DNA of 64,000 bases, taken from positions 186,001 through 250,000 of the forward strand of contig NZ_NPOA01000004.1 in the NCBI RefSeq assembly GCF_002287375.1, read 5' to 3'. The stretch comes from Virgibacillus profundi (GTDB lineage Bacteria; Bacillota; Bacilli; Bacillales; Amphibacillaceae). Shown here piece after piece: positions 16,547 to 24,773 of the stretch. A model generated the notes under the pieces. The model was not told where the DNA came from and searched no databases. It was given only the letters and a program-made list of their open reading frames with translations. Numbering within the stretch: the stretch's first letter is position 1; each line of letters starts with the position of its first letter. The translations under genes and the position numbers were made by a program.

Positions 16547-17820
16547 TGACGGCTATTGCTAAGGATAGGGGTAATAAAATCAGGAAGAGAAATGGCTTAC
16601 TAGTTGATTTTCAAACAAGCAAAATCACACAGGCTATTGAAAATGCAGGAGAGGAAACAGGAGAATTTGGGGGAAAAGAGTCAGAAAAATTGTCTCAGCA
16701 AGTAGTGAATAGTTTGGGTGAAATAAATGAGCTTACAGTGGAGAATATACAAGACATTGTAGAATCTGTTTTGCTCGATTCAAAATATAAGACTACCGCT
16801 AAAGCGTATATCATTTATCGTGAACAAAGAAATCAACTACGTAAACCTGATGTTTTTAAACAGAGATTAAACTTAAAACCTTATGAGTATCCTCAAGTTA
16901 TTGAGTATCAACATGCAATTCAACACTCGTATTGGCTACATACAGAATTTAACTATACGTCAGATATTCAAGATTTCAAGACTAATGTAACTGAATCTGA
17001 GCGTAATGCAATTAAGAATGCAATGCTAGCTATTGCACAGGTTGAAGTAGCTGTAAAAAACTTTTGGGGAGATCTACATAATCGTATGCCTAAGCCTGAG
17101 ATTGGAGCTGTAGGAGCAACGTTTAGCGCAAATGAAGTCATTCACCATGATGCATACTCTCATCTACTAGAGATTCTAGGATTGAATAGTGAGTTTGAAC
17201 GTATCCAAGAGATTCCTGCCTTGTCCAAACGTGTAAACCATTTAACACAAGCATCTAAGTATGCCAAGTCGGAAAGCGATAGGGACTTTACAATTTCAGT
17301 GGTTCTGTTCTCTCTATTCATTGAACACGTATCACTATTCTCCCAGTTTTTGATCATCATGTCTTTCAACAAGCATAAAAATATCTTCAAAGGTGTTTCA
17401 AACGTCATTGAGGCGACTTCTAAAGAAGAGCAGATTCATGGATTGTTTGGAATTGAGTTGGTAAATATCATCAGAGAAGAAAATCCCGAATGGTTTGACG
17501 AAGATATGAAAAGAAAAGTTTATGAAGCTTGTCAAAATTCTTTTGAGTCAGAGATGGAGGTTATTGATTGGATCTATGAAGGTGGAGATTTAGACTTCCT
17601 TCCGAAAAATATAGTAAAAGAGTTTATCAAAAATCGTCTAAACAACTCTCTGAAAGGTACGGGTTTTGATCCTATCTTTGAAGTTGATGAGGAATTAGTA
17701 GAAAAGACTGACTGGTATGATGATGAAATTTTGGCTACAAAGCATGTTGATTTCTTTGTCAAAAGATCTGTTAACTATACCAAGAGAAGCCAAAGCTTTG
17801 ACGCAAGCGACTTGTTCTAA
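16546..17820 (+). CDS. nrdB: Ribonucleotide reductase R2 subunit with N-terminal ATP-cone
   Basis: 424 aa. Class I R2 makes the tyrosyl radical used by R1 to reduce ribonucleotides. Residues about 12-98 form an ATP-cone (IRKRNGLLVDFQTSKI ... KAYIIYREQRNQL), a regulatory domain normally found on R1. The R2 core follows: first metal-ligand helix QVEVAVKNFWGD, then ANEVIHHDAYSH with ExxH and the radical Tyr seven residues after the Glu, then FIEHVSLFSQF, then EATSKEEQIHG (ExxH). The family thus looks NrdB-like, unlike the NrdF of SPbeta. ATP-cones on R2 are known from a few bacteria, where they control activity by forming inactive tetramers. It overlaps the preceding small gene by 1 nt. Confidence 0.9.
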   Translation: MTAIAKDRGNKIRKRNGLLVDFQTSKITQAIENAGEETGEFGGKESEKLSQQVVNSLGEINELTVENIQDIVESVLLDSKYKTTAKAYIIYREQRNQLRKPDVFKQRLNLKPYEYPQVIEYQHAIQHSYWLHTEFNYTSDIQDFKTNVTESERNAIKNAMLAIAQVEVAVKNFWGDLHNRMPKPEIGAVGATFSANEVIHHDAYSHLLEILGLNSEFERIQEIPALSKRVNHLTQASKYAKSESDRDFTISVVLFSLFIEHVSLFSQFLIIMSFNKHKNIFKGVSNVIEATSKEEQIHGLFGIELVNIIREENPEWFDEDMKRKVYEACQNSFESEMEVIDWIYEGGDLDFLPKNIVKEFIKNRLNNSLKGTGFDPIFEVDEELVEKTDWYDDEILATKHVDFFVKRSVNYTKRSQSFDASDLF

Positions 17821-17830
17821 AGGAGGAAAC

Positions 17831-18004
17831 ATGCGTAATTATGAATTAACATTTTTATATGATTGTATAGTTGGCAGTGTTCCCATGTATGAGGGTGAAA
17901 AGATGTTGGTTCGAGAAGTGAGTTTTAAAGGTGATAACGTCTCACTGATAAATGACGGGTACGCAGTGATAACTAAAATTGTAGAGGGAGATAGTAACAT
18001 ATGA
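17831..18004 (+). CDS. Small protein between R2 and R1 genes (57 aa), unknown
   Basis: AAAGGAGGAAAC precedes ATG 17831 and the stop overlaps the R1 start (ATGA). Beta-rich (MRNYELTFLYDCIVG). Its position suggests co-expression with ribonucleotide reductase, but no function is recognised. Confidence 0.55.
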   Translation: MRNYELTFLYDCIVGSVPMYEGEKMLVREVSFKGDNVSLINDGYAVITKIVEGDSNI

Positions 18005-19677
18005 CATTTGAATGGCTAAATAAAGACAGCAGACATTTTTTAGAAAGTGGGTATTTAGAGGAAGGGGTAACTCCTGAACAACGTATCCGAGAAATTGCAG
18101 ATAACGCAGAAAAAATCTTAGGTATTAAAGGTTTTTCTGACAAGTTTTATAGTTATATGAGCAAGGGGTATTACTCCCTATCATCACCTGTGTGGGCTAA
18201 CTTTGGTAATGAGCGAGGTTTGCCGATTTCCTGCTATAGTGTTGATGTACAGGATAATTTCGGAGATATTATGAGAGCTACAGGTGAAGTAGGAGTGATG
18301 AGTAAACTAGGAGGAGGAACTGGTGGCTTCTTTGGTAAGCTTCGTCCACGAGGAGCTAAGATTACAGGTAATGGAAAGTCATCGGGAGCGGTTCACTTTG
18401 TAGAACTGTTTGAATCTCTTATGGACGTGGCGACTCAAGGGTCAGTTCGCCGCGGAGCATTCTCACCATATTTACCTGTTGAACATCCTGACATAGATGA
18501 ATTCTTAGACATTGGAACAGAAGGCAACCCCATTCAAAAGTTAACTCACGCTGTAACAGTAACAGATGAATGGATGCAACAGATGATTGATGGAGATGCT
18601 GATAAACGAAAAATTTGGGCTAAAGTGTTACAACGAAGAGTTGAAATGGGTTATCCGTATATTTTCTTCAAGAGTACAGTAAATAACAACACTGTTGATG
18701 TATACAAAGATAAAGGTTTGGAGATCAATCACTCAAATTTATGCTCAGAAATCGCCCTACCAACTAACGTTGAGTGGTCATTTGTATGCTGTTTATCATC
18801 GGTGAACCTACTTCACTATGATGAATGGAAAGACACAGATGCAGTAGAAACACTTACATATTTCCTAGACGCTGTTATGGAAGAGTTCACCACTAAGCTT
18901 GAAGGAATGCGAGATTCCGATAACAAAGAAGACCAGCAAGCATTTTATTTTATGGAAAAGGCATATAAATTCGCTAAGACAAACCGCTCATTAGGCATTG
19001 GGGGACTAGGTTGGCACTCATATTTGCAGTCGAACATGATTCCATTTGAGAGTATTGAAGCTAGTCGAAAGAATATTGAAGTCTTCCGACTGATTAAAGA
19101 AAAAACTTACAAAGCCTCAGAAGAATTAGCCGAACTATTCGGAGAACCCGAACTGTTAAAAGGGTATAGAAGACGTAATGCGACTTTACTTGCTCCAGCT
19201 CCGACAACTTCATCAGCATTTATCTTAGGTCAAGTTTCGCAGTCTATTGAGCCCTTAATGAGTAATTATTATGTAAAAGACATGGCTAAAACCAAAGTTA
19301 CTGTACGTAATCCATACTTAAAAGAAGTGTTAACTAAACACAACAAGGATGATCGTGAGACATGGAACAGTATTCGTGATTATGATGGCTCAGTGCAACA
19401 TTTAGACTTCTTATCAGAGCATGAAAAGAATGTGTTCAAGACTTTCAGTGAGATTGATCAATATGCAGTACTAGACCAAGCAGCTATGCGACAACAGTTT
19501 ATTGACCAGTCCCAGTCGCTTAACTTAATGATTAATCCAAGTACACCAGCCAAAGAGATTAATAATTTATATATTTTTGCATGGCAAAATGGAATTAAGA
19601 CCCTCTATTACCAGCATGGTACAAATGCAGCGCAACAGTTCAATAAAGATTTGAATTGTATCATGTGTGAGGCATAA
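18001..19677 (+). CDS. nrdA: Ribonucleotide reductase R1 (catalytic) subunit, short form lacking ATP-cone
   Basis: 558 aa. Catalytic features are present: GLPISCY (first redox Cys), NLCSEI (Asn-Cys-Glu at the active site), CCLSSVNL (second Cys), PTTSSAF, KTLYY (radical-transfer Tyr pair) and a C-terminal CIMC pair that is re-reduced by a thioredoxin or glutaredoxin. The protein begins directly in the ten-stranded barrel domain (WLNKDSRHFLESGYL), with no ATP-cone, so the allosteric activity domain is on R2 instead. A glutaredoxin-like gene follows. No intron is seen here, unlike the nrdE of SPbeta. Confidence 0.92.
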   Translation: MTFEWLNKDSRHFLESGYLEEGVTPEQRIREIADNAEKILGIKGFSDKFYSYMSKGYYSLSSPVWANFGNERGLPISCYSVDVQDNFGDIMRATGEVGVMSKLGGGTGGFFGKLRPRGAKITGNGKSSGAVHFVELFESLMDVATQGSVRRGAFSPYLPVEHPDIDEFLDIGTEGNPIQKLTHAVTVTDEWMQQMIDGDADKRKIWAKVLQRRVEMGYPYIFFKSTVNNNTVDVYKDKGLEINHSNLCSEIALPTNVEWSFVCCLSSVNLLHYDEWKDTDAVETLTYFLDAVMEEFTTKLEGMRDSDNKEDQQAFYFMEKAYKFAKTNRSLGIGGLGWHSYLQSNMIPFESIEASRKNIEVFRLIKEKTYKASEELAELFGEPELLKGYRRRNATLLAPAPTTSSAFILGQVSQSIEPLMSNYYVKDMAKTKVTVRNPYLKEVLTKHNKDDRETWNSIRDYDGSVQHLDFLSEHEKNVFKTFSEIDQYAVLDQAAMRQQFIDQSQSLNLMINPSTPAKEINNLYIFAWQNGIKTLYYQHGTNAAQQFNKDLNCIMCEA

Positions 19678-19697
19678 AAGCATTTCCATTGTTAATT

Positions 19698-19738
19698 GTT
19701 GTAATAGGGGATTAGCTATTAACACCTCCTATTACAAC
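19698..19738 (+). terminator. Hairpin between R1 and the glutaredoxin gene
   Basis: GTTGTAATAGG (19698-19708) pairs perfectly with CCTATTACAAC (19728-19738), 19-nt loop, followed by a moderately T-rich stretch. It may be a partial terminator or an mRNA-stabilising stem that sets the ratio of R1 to downstream products. Confidence 0.45.
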
Positions 19739-19783
19739 TTCTTATTACTGTTACTTATATTAAAGATGAAGAGGAGAAATATA

Positions 19784-20014
19784 ATGAGTAAACCAATCTT
19801 ATTTACAAAACGAGGCTGTGTACCTTGTTCAAGCCTGAAGCGCTTTTTATTGACGGAAACAGAGTTGGACTATGAGGAGATAGATGTTGATAAAGAACCT
19901 CAAACATTAGAAGAATACGATATTATGTCTGTACCCACACTTATTATTGGAGACAAGCGTGTCACAGGGTTTGTCCCACATGAAATTATACAGTTAATTA
20001 ACGAAGCCGAATAG
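19784..20014 (+). CDS. Glutaredoxin/NrdH-like redox protein
   Basis: 76 aa thioredoxin-fold protein with the active site CVPC (residues 12-15; the text TKRGCVPCSSLKRFL) and the cis-Pro motif SVPTLIIGDKRVTGF. It probably reduces the C-terminal Cys pair of the neighbouring R1. ATG 19784 is chosen because GAGGAG lies 8 nt upstream. Confidence 0.85.
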   Translation: MSKPILFTKRGCVPCSSLKRFLLTETELDYEEIDVDKEPQTLEEYDIMSVPTLIIGDKRVTGFVPHEIIQLINEAE

Positions 20015-20067
20015 GAGATACACACCCTCACTAAATAAGCTTAAATAAATATGATTATAATACATAA

Positions 20068-20089
20068 TAGGGAGATTAATTTCTCCCTA
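20068..20089 (+). terminator. Short hairpin before the pyrophosphatase gene
   Basis: TAGGGAGA and TCTCCCTA form an 8-bp stem with a 6-nt loop. The following bases are only moderately T-rich, so termination would be weak. Confidence 0.35.
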
Positions 20090-20123
20090 ATCTACAATAT
20101 TTAAAAAGGAGATTTAAACACAC

Positions 20124-20624
20124 ATGAACAAACATTATAAACAAGTTCGAGACTTCCATGAAGCATTTGGACATGAACAAGCAAACACACCCACAGAGAT
20201 TGATTACAGCACAGCTCTAAATCGTGCAATTTGGACAGGGGAGGAACTTGTAGAATTTTTGTATGCTACTGTAGATGGTAACAAAGAAGAGTTTAGCAGA
20301 ACATTAAACGAATTTCATAAAGGCTTAGACAAAGCAGCAGTTAAAACAATCGAGAAAAATCCTGACGTAGACAATAAACTTGTAGCCCAAATGGATGCCT
20401 TAACTGATGTTAGCTACTTCAACTACGGTTCATTTGCAGTTGCTGGGGTTGACCCTGAACCTTTGTTTGATATTGTTCAAGATGCTAACATGGGTAAACT
20501 TTGGGAAGATGGCAAACCAAGATATCGTGAAGAGGACAACAAAATCCAAAAACCACCATATTGGGAATTTCTATATGCTCCCGAAGCCAAACTAGAAGCT
20601 GAAATAGAACGTCAATCTAAATAG
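20124..20624 (+). CDS. MazG-like all-alpha NTP pyrophosphatase
   Basis: 166 aa. Helical, with the metal-binding EELVEFLYA helix and the second acidic helix MDALTDVSYFNYG, then DPEPLFDIVQDANMGKLW, the typical order for all-alpha NTP pyrophosphatases that hydrolyse dNTPs or modified nucleotides. It sits in the phage nucleotide-metabolism cluster. AAAAGGAGA precedes ATG 20124. Confidence 0.8.
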   Translation: MNKHYKQVRDFHEAFGHEQANTPTEIDYSTALNRAIWTGEELVEFLYATVDGNKEEFSRTLNEFHKGLDKAAVKTIEKNPDVDNKLVAQMDALTDVSYFNYGSFAVAGVDPEPLFDIVQDANMGKLWEDGKPRYREEDNKIQKPPYWEFLYAPEAKLEAEIERQSK

Positions 20625-20632
20625 CCCAACCA

Positions 20633-20661
20633 TTGACAACAACCAAATAATATTATATTAT
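20633..20661 (+). promoter_or_regulatory. Promoter with embedded operator upstream of sigma factor (site C)
   Basis: TTGACA (20633-20638), 17-bp spacer, TATTAT (20656-20661). ACCAAATAATATTAT (20642-20656) fills the spacer in the same register as sites A, B and D. An alternative -10 TATAAT lies at 20659-20664, but with a poor spacer length. Confidence 0.75.
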
Positions 20662-20666
20662 AATTT

Positions 20667-20728
20667 ATGAGAGGAAGTATTGATCTACAACTAAGCATAA
20701 CAACAACTTAGAATCAATATCCTCTCAT
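20667..20728 (+). promoter_or_regulatory. Long hairpin in the sigma-factor leader
   Basis: ATGAGAGGA (20667-20675) pairs with TCCTCTCAT (20720-20728) and the stem continues inward with TATTGAT / ATCAATA; a smaller CTAAG / CTTAG stem lies within. It starts at or near the expected transcription start from site C and ends 11 nt before the GGAGGA ribosome site, so it could act as an attenuator or protect the 5' end. Confidence 0.5.
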
Positions 20729-20750
20729 ATTTTATAGACAGGAGGATTCA

Positions 20751-21347
20751 GTGGAAAACTCTAATCAATCACCTGAGCAACTGTTCCACGATCATCAACA
20801 CTTAGCAACAGCAACACTATATCGCACACTAGGTCAGCCACACAACGTTGCAAAGAGTAAGCTGATAGAATATGAGGATTTGTTACAAGTCACCTACATA
20901 GGCTTATGGAAAGCATGTACTACATATAGCCCAAGCAAAGGTAAATTCAAATCTCATGCAATCAATCATATGAAATGGACTCTACTTCCGGCACTCAACA
21001 ACGATTTTAACACATTCAAGTATGCTTCTAACAATACACCAGAAGAAGAATATGAGCTTGCTAGTATGGATGCAGAGATTGGATTGAATGGAGATTCTAG
21101 TAGAACAATGCATGAATCTATTGCAGCAGAAGTCATAGATGATATTGAATCAACCATCATACATAAATCTGAAGTTGAAGAAGCTATGGGATTGTTAAAT
21201 GAAAGACAGAGAGAAATAGTTGAGTTGAAGTCAATGGGTTGGTATGACGCTGATATTGGAAAACAGTTAGGAATATCTAAACAAGCAGTCAATCAAGGGT
21301 ATAATAATATTATAAAGAAGATGAGAGAGATAGGAGAGATAGCTTGA
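20751..21347 (+). CDS. Phage RNA polymerase sigma factor (sigma-70 family, ECF-sized)
   Basis: 198 aa from GTG 20751 (GGAGGA upstream). Region 2 is visible as EYEDLLQVTYIGLWKACTTY with the following KGKFKSHAINHMKW (about residues 43-82). Region 4 is NERQREIVELKSMGW...LGISKQAVNQGYNNIIKKM (about 150-193), a helix-turn-helix. It would redirect host RNA polymerase to phage promoters, perhaps those lacking a clear -35 box. It overlaps thyA by 4 nt. Confidence 0.85.
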   Translation: MENSNQSPEQLFHDHQHLATATLYRTLGQPHNVAKSKLIEYEDLLQVTYIGLWKACTTYSPSKGKFKSHAINHMKWTLLPALNNDFNTFKYASNNTPEEEYELASMDAEIGLNGDSSRTMHESIAAEVIDDIESTIIHKSEVEEAMGLLNERQREIVELKSMGWYDADIGKQLGISKQAVNQGYNNIIKKMREIGEIA

Positions 21348-22183
21348 ATAAAGCAGATATTATTTTTAAACAACAAATTGAAGATGTATTAAATAATGGA
21401 ACATGGGATGAGAATCCCAGACCAAGATATGAGAGTGATGGAGAAATAGCTTACACTAAATTCATTTCACAAGTGTATGAGGATTACCATTTAGATAAAG
21501 GTGAATTTCCAATAACAACTTTGCGTCCGATTGGTTGGAAGAGTGCGATTAAGGAGCTCCTTTGGATATATTCAGATCAAACTAATGAATTAAGTGTGCT
21601 AAAAGATAAATATAATATTCACTGGTGGGATAGTTGGCAAGTCGAGGGTACAGGTAATATTGGGCAGAGATACGGTGCTACAGTAAAACGCTATGATCTC
21701 ATCAATAAGCTAATTAAAGGACTAAAAGAAAACCCATTTGGTAGGAGACACTTGCTAAACTTATGGCAGGAACAAGACTTTTCTGAGACAGATGGATTGT
21801 TACCTTGTGCTATGTTGTCTTCCTACACTGTAAGAAAAGTAGGAGATGATTACTATCTAGATGCTACACTATTCCAACGCAGCTCAGATTATCTTGTAGC
21901 TGGACATATTAACATGGTTCAATATGTAGCATTACAAATGATGCTTGCTCATGAATGTGGAATGAAGGTTGGTAAGTTTGTTAGGTTTACTCAGAATATA
22001 CATATATACGACAGACACTATGAACAAGCTCATGAATTACTATCAAGACCAGTAACAACAAAGCAACCTAGATTAATTCTCAATGCAGAAGGTAAATCAT
22101 TTTACGATATTAACATAGATGACTTTGAGATGATTGACTATGAACCTACTAGACCACAATTGAAATTTGATTTAGGAATATAA
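21344..22183 (+). CDS. thyA: Thymidylate synthase
   Basis: 279 aa ThyA-type enzyme that converts dUMP to dTMP with methylene-tetrahydrofolate. Catalytic Cys lies in LLPCAMLSSY; the substrate-binding block reads FQRSSDYLVAGHIN and the folate end block FTQNIHIYDRHYEQ. The start is TTG at 21344, overlapping the sigma gene by 4 nt, with AGGAGAG upstream. DHFR follows and regenerates the folate cofactor. Confidence 0.93.
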   Translation: MNKADIIFKQQIEDVLNNGTWDENPRPRYESDGEIAYTKFISQVYEDYHLDKGEFPITTLRPIGWKSAIKELLWIYSDQTNELSVLKDKYNIHWWDSWQVEGTGNIGQRYGATVKRYDLINKLIKGLKENPFGRRHLLNLWQEQDFSETDGLLPCAMLSSYTVRKVGDDYYLDATLFQRSSDYLVAGHINMVQYVALQMMLAHECGMKVGKFVRFTQNIHIYDRHYEQAHELLSRPVTTKQPRLILNAEGKSFYDINIDDFEMIDYEPTRPQLKFDLGI

Positions 22184-22197
22184 AGGAGAATTACAAC

Positions 22198-22689
22198 ATG
22201 ATTTTATCATTAATAGCAGCAGTCGATGATTCATTAGGCTTAGGGTTTGAAAATGATTTACTATGGAAGAATAAAGAGGACTTAGCGTTCTTCAAGCAAC
22301 ATACAAATAACAAGGTTTGTATTATGGGTAGAAAAACTTATGAATCGATTGGCTCTCCACTCAAAGGAAGAATCAACATTGTGCTAACGTCAGACAAAAC
22401 ATACAATCCACATCCCAACGCATTAGTTAGACACAATTTGTCAGAAGTGTTGCATGAGTTTCGCAACGTCCCTGAGTTAGTCTGTATTGGAGGTGAACAG
22501 CTATATACAACACTACTTCCATTAGCAGACAGACTATACTTAACTAAAGTACATCACACTTTCAGCCAAGTTGACACCCATTTTCCAACGATAGACGAAG
22601 ATGAGTGGTCTGAATACTTCTATAAACAAGGCACAGAGAAAAGTAAATACAAATACACCTTTCATGTATATTCGAGAAAAGCAAATTAA
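22198..22689 (+). CDS. dfrA: Dihydrofolate reductase
   Basis: 163 aa. Motifs are clear: LIAAVDDSLGLGFENDLLWK (N-terminal substrate loop with LLW), VCIMGRKTYESIG (NADPH binding), NIVLTSD, and CIGGEQLYTTLLP. It recycles dihydrofolate produced by ThyA. AAAGGAG precedes ATG 22198. Confidence 0.93.
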   Translation: MILSLIAAVDDSLGLGFENDLLWKNKEDLAFFKQHTNNKVCIMGRKTYESIGSPLKGRINIVLTSDKTYNPHPNALVRHNLSEVLHEFRNVPELVCIGGEQLYTTLLPLADRLYLTKVHHTFSQVDTHFPTIDEDEWSEYFYKQGTEKSKYKYTFHVYSRKAN

Positions 22690-22702
22690 TATCAATTTTC
22701 TA

Positions 22703-22731
22703 TTGACAATAACCAAATAATATTATATGAT
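22703..22731 (+). promoter_or_regulatory. Promoter with embedded operator (site D)
   Basis: TTGACA (22703-22708), 17-bp spacer, TATGAT (22726-22731). ACCAAATAATATTAT (22712-22726) is identical to the element of site C and in the same register. It faces the small gene at 22776. Confidence 0.8.
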
Positions 22732-22775
22732 ATATACAACAACAAAAACAACATTAAAGAAAGGAGGTATCACCC

Positions 22776-22967
22776 ATGATTTTTAGAAATGAGCTAGGAC
22801 AAATATTAGGCAATGGTGCTGAATTCTTCCATAACGAAGATTCATCATACACAAATATCAAGTGTCCTAATGTAATATTCTCAGAGAATGACAGAAATTA
22901 TCTTGGCGTTCAACTCGATTACTCATTCGATGATGGATTCACTCTAGACGAATTATTAGCACTATAA
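22776..22967 (+). CDS. Small phage protein (63 aa), unknown
   Basis: AAAGGAGG precedes ATG 22776, directly downstream of site D. Acidic, begins MIFRNELGQILGNGAEF. Not recognised. Confidence 0.5.
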   Translation: MIFRNELGQILGNGAEFFHNEDSSYTNIKCPNVIFSENDRNYLGVQLDYSFDDGFTLDELLAL

Positions 22968-23039
22968 CAATTAGTAATCAGTCACTGAGTAAATAATATC
23001 ATATAAATAACAAATGTCATACACAAGTAGGTGAATAAA

Positions 23040-23420
23040 GTGAAATTCAAGGTTAACGAAAGAGTTGCAATCAAAGATACAGAATTAGAAGGTGTCATAA
23101 CAGATGTATTTGAAAGAAGATCGGTCAATATTCTGGGAGATACAACAACTATCAAATATAAGGTTCAATGTATTGGGCAGCCTTTGATGTTATTTAGAGA
23201 AGATCAACTGTACAGAAAAAGTGAGAAGAGTATCGTTGTACATAGCAAGAGAATTGATAAGGACGCGTCTATACCTCTTAAGCTTGAGATTGAGTTGTTA
23301 GACACGTTGATTGATGGAAGCTTGGATAGGGATGATAAAGAAGCATTTGAAGAGTATACAAAAATGAAGAAAGTGTTGTTGGATGTATATGAGAATATGG
23401 ATGTAAGTGGAGGTGTATAG
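23040..23420 (+). CDS. Phage protein with KOW/SH3-like N-terminus, unknown
   Basis: 126 aa from GTG 23040 (GTAGGTGA upstream; GTG 23031 is the alternative). The N-terminus (KFKVNERVAIKDTELEGVIT) looks like a small beta-barrel; the C-terminal half is helical and acidic. It abuts the next gene. Confidence 0.55.
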   Translation: MKFKVNERVAIKDTELEGVITDVFERRSVNILGDTTTIKYKVQCIGQPLMLFREDQLYRKSEKSIVVHSKRIDKDASIPLKLEIELLDTLIDGSLDRDDKEAFEEYTKMKKVLLDVYENMDVSGGV

Positions 23421-23771
23421 ATGGAGACTGTAAAAGTTGAAGCAAAATTAAAGTTTAAATTAGGAGGATATGGTGACAAACTGTTACTAAAAATAAAATT
23501 TAAATCGCCAGACAAGATTTTAAAAGTGTACAGAAAGTTGATTCTTGAGAGTACAAATTGGGATTATACATATGAGAACTACAAAGAATTCAATGAGCGT
23601 TGTCTACTTTGGTTTACAACAGACAATGAAGGCGCAGTGAGAGAAGTTGTTCAAGAGGAAGTCATCAAATATTTTAAAGGTAAGGTTGAACAGATTGAAA
23701 TTAAGGAAATTCAGAAACAAATCAAAGGTGTTAAGAAGATGGAATTTCAAATTGAGATGAAAGAAAATTAA
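23421..23771 (+). CDS. Phage protein (116 aa), unknown
   Basis: Starts immediately after the previous stop. Basic, with a Lys-rich beta N-terminus (AKLKFKLGGYGDKLLLKIKF) and a helical C-terminus. Not recognised. Confidence 0.5.
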   Translation: METVKVEAKLKFKLGGYGDKLLLKIKFKSPDKILKVYRKLILESTNWDYTYENYKEFNERCLLWFTTDNEGAVREVVQEEVIKYFKGKVEQIEIKEIQKQIKGVKKMEFQIEMKEN

Positions 23772-23837
23772 TAGCAATAAAATGATACTTTTATCTGAAT
23801 GAATAAATAATAATATATTATGAACAGGAGATATTTA

Positions 23838-24731
23838 ATGAGAATTTTAAGCCTTTTTGACGGTATCAGTGTAGCGCAAGTTGCTTTAGAAAAAGCTGGT
23901 ATTACATACAACGAGTATTTTGCAAGTGAAATTAATAAAGATTCAATCACCGTAACCAAAGACAATTATCCTAACACAGTACATATTGGCGACGTAACAA
24001 AAATAGATAAAAGTATCATTTCTAACTTAGGTAAAATTGATTTATTGGTAGGAGGTTCTCCATGCCAAGGGATTTCCAGATCCAAGAATGGAAGACTTAA
24101 TCTTGATGATCCACGCAGTAAATTATTCTTTGAATATGTAAGGATACGAGATTGGATCATTAAAAACAACAATCCAGATGTTAAATTCTTACTAGAAAAT
24201 GTTAAACCAAATAAAGAAACATTAGAAATTATGAATGAGCATATGGGTTGTGAAGCCACCGAGATTGATAGTGTTCTAGTTTCTGCACAAAGAAGAAAAC
24301 GGCTATATTGGACGAATATATACTTTGGTGACTTACCAGAAGATAAAGGAATCAAGATTAAAGATATTGTTTACGACAATACATATAAAGTGTTCCAAGA
24401 TGAACGAATAGAAAACACAAAAACATTCACCAAGAATTATGTTAAATGGGATATAAGTGGTAAAGGTTACGGGTCACAACAAGATAGAGCATATTACTTA
24501 GATGGAACAATGTGTACAATTCCAAAGCAACAAACAGAGAGTAAAACAAGTATATATCTAGGCGGAGATAAATATAGAAGGAGTCACCCAATCGAAATTG
24601 AGAGAATGCAAAATTTACCGGATAATTATACTTCAATAATTAAATCACCAAATAAGCGCATGGGATTATGTGGAGATGGGTGGACTGCCGATGTGGTGGC
24701 TCACATGTTTAAAGGATTAAAAGTTAAATAA
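23838..24731 (+). CDS. C5 cytosine DNA methyltransferase
   Basis: 297 aa. Motif I is ILSLFDGISVAQVAL, motif IV with the catalytic Cys is GGSPCQGIS, motif VI is LLENVKP, motif VIII is QRRKRLYW, and the late motifs include GLCGDGWTADVVAHMF. The small size leaves only a short target-recognition region. No restriction endonuclease lies nearby, so it is probably an orphan enzyme that shields phage DNA from host restriction. AGGAG lies 7 nt before ATG 23838; the upstream ATG 23820 lacks a site. Confidence 0.9.
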   Translation: MRILSLFDGISVAQVALEKAGITYNEYFASEINKDSITVTKDNYPNTVHIGDVTKIDKSIISNLGKIDLLVGGSPCQGISRSKNGRLNLDDPRSKLFFEYVRIRDWIIKNNNPDVKFLLENVKPNKETLEIMNEHMGCEATEIDSVLVSAQRRKRLYWTNIYFGDLPEDKGIKIKDIVYDNTYKVFQDERIENTKTFTKNYVKWDISGKGYGSQQDRAYYLDGTMCTIPKQQTESKTSIYLGGDKYRRSHPIEIERMQNLPDNYTSIIKSPNKRMGLCGDGWTADVVAHMFKGLKVK

Positions 24732-24773
24732 TATCATATATAAAAAAATTATTCAACAGAAGGAGATCAAACA

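Noticed and set aside
21303-21316. ATAATATTAT inside the sigma-factor gene as a further operator
   Set aside because: It lies within coding sequence for Tyr-Asn-Asn-Ile-Ile, without promoter boxes and without the flanking bases of the consensus, so it may be chance.
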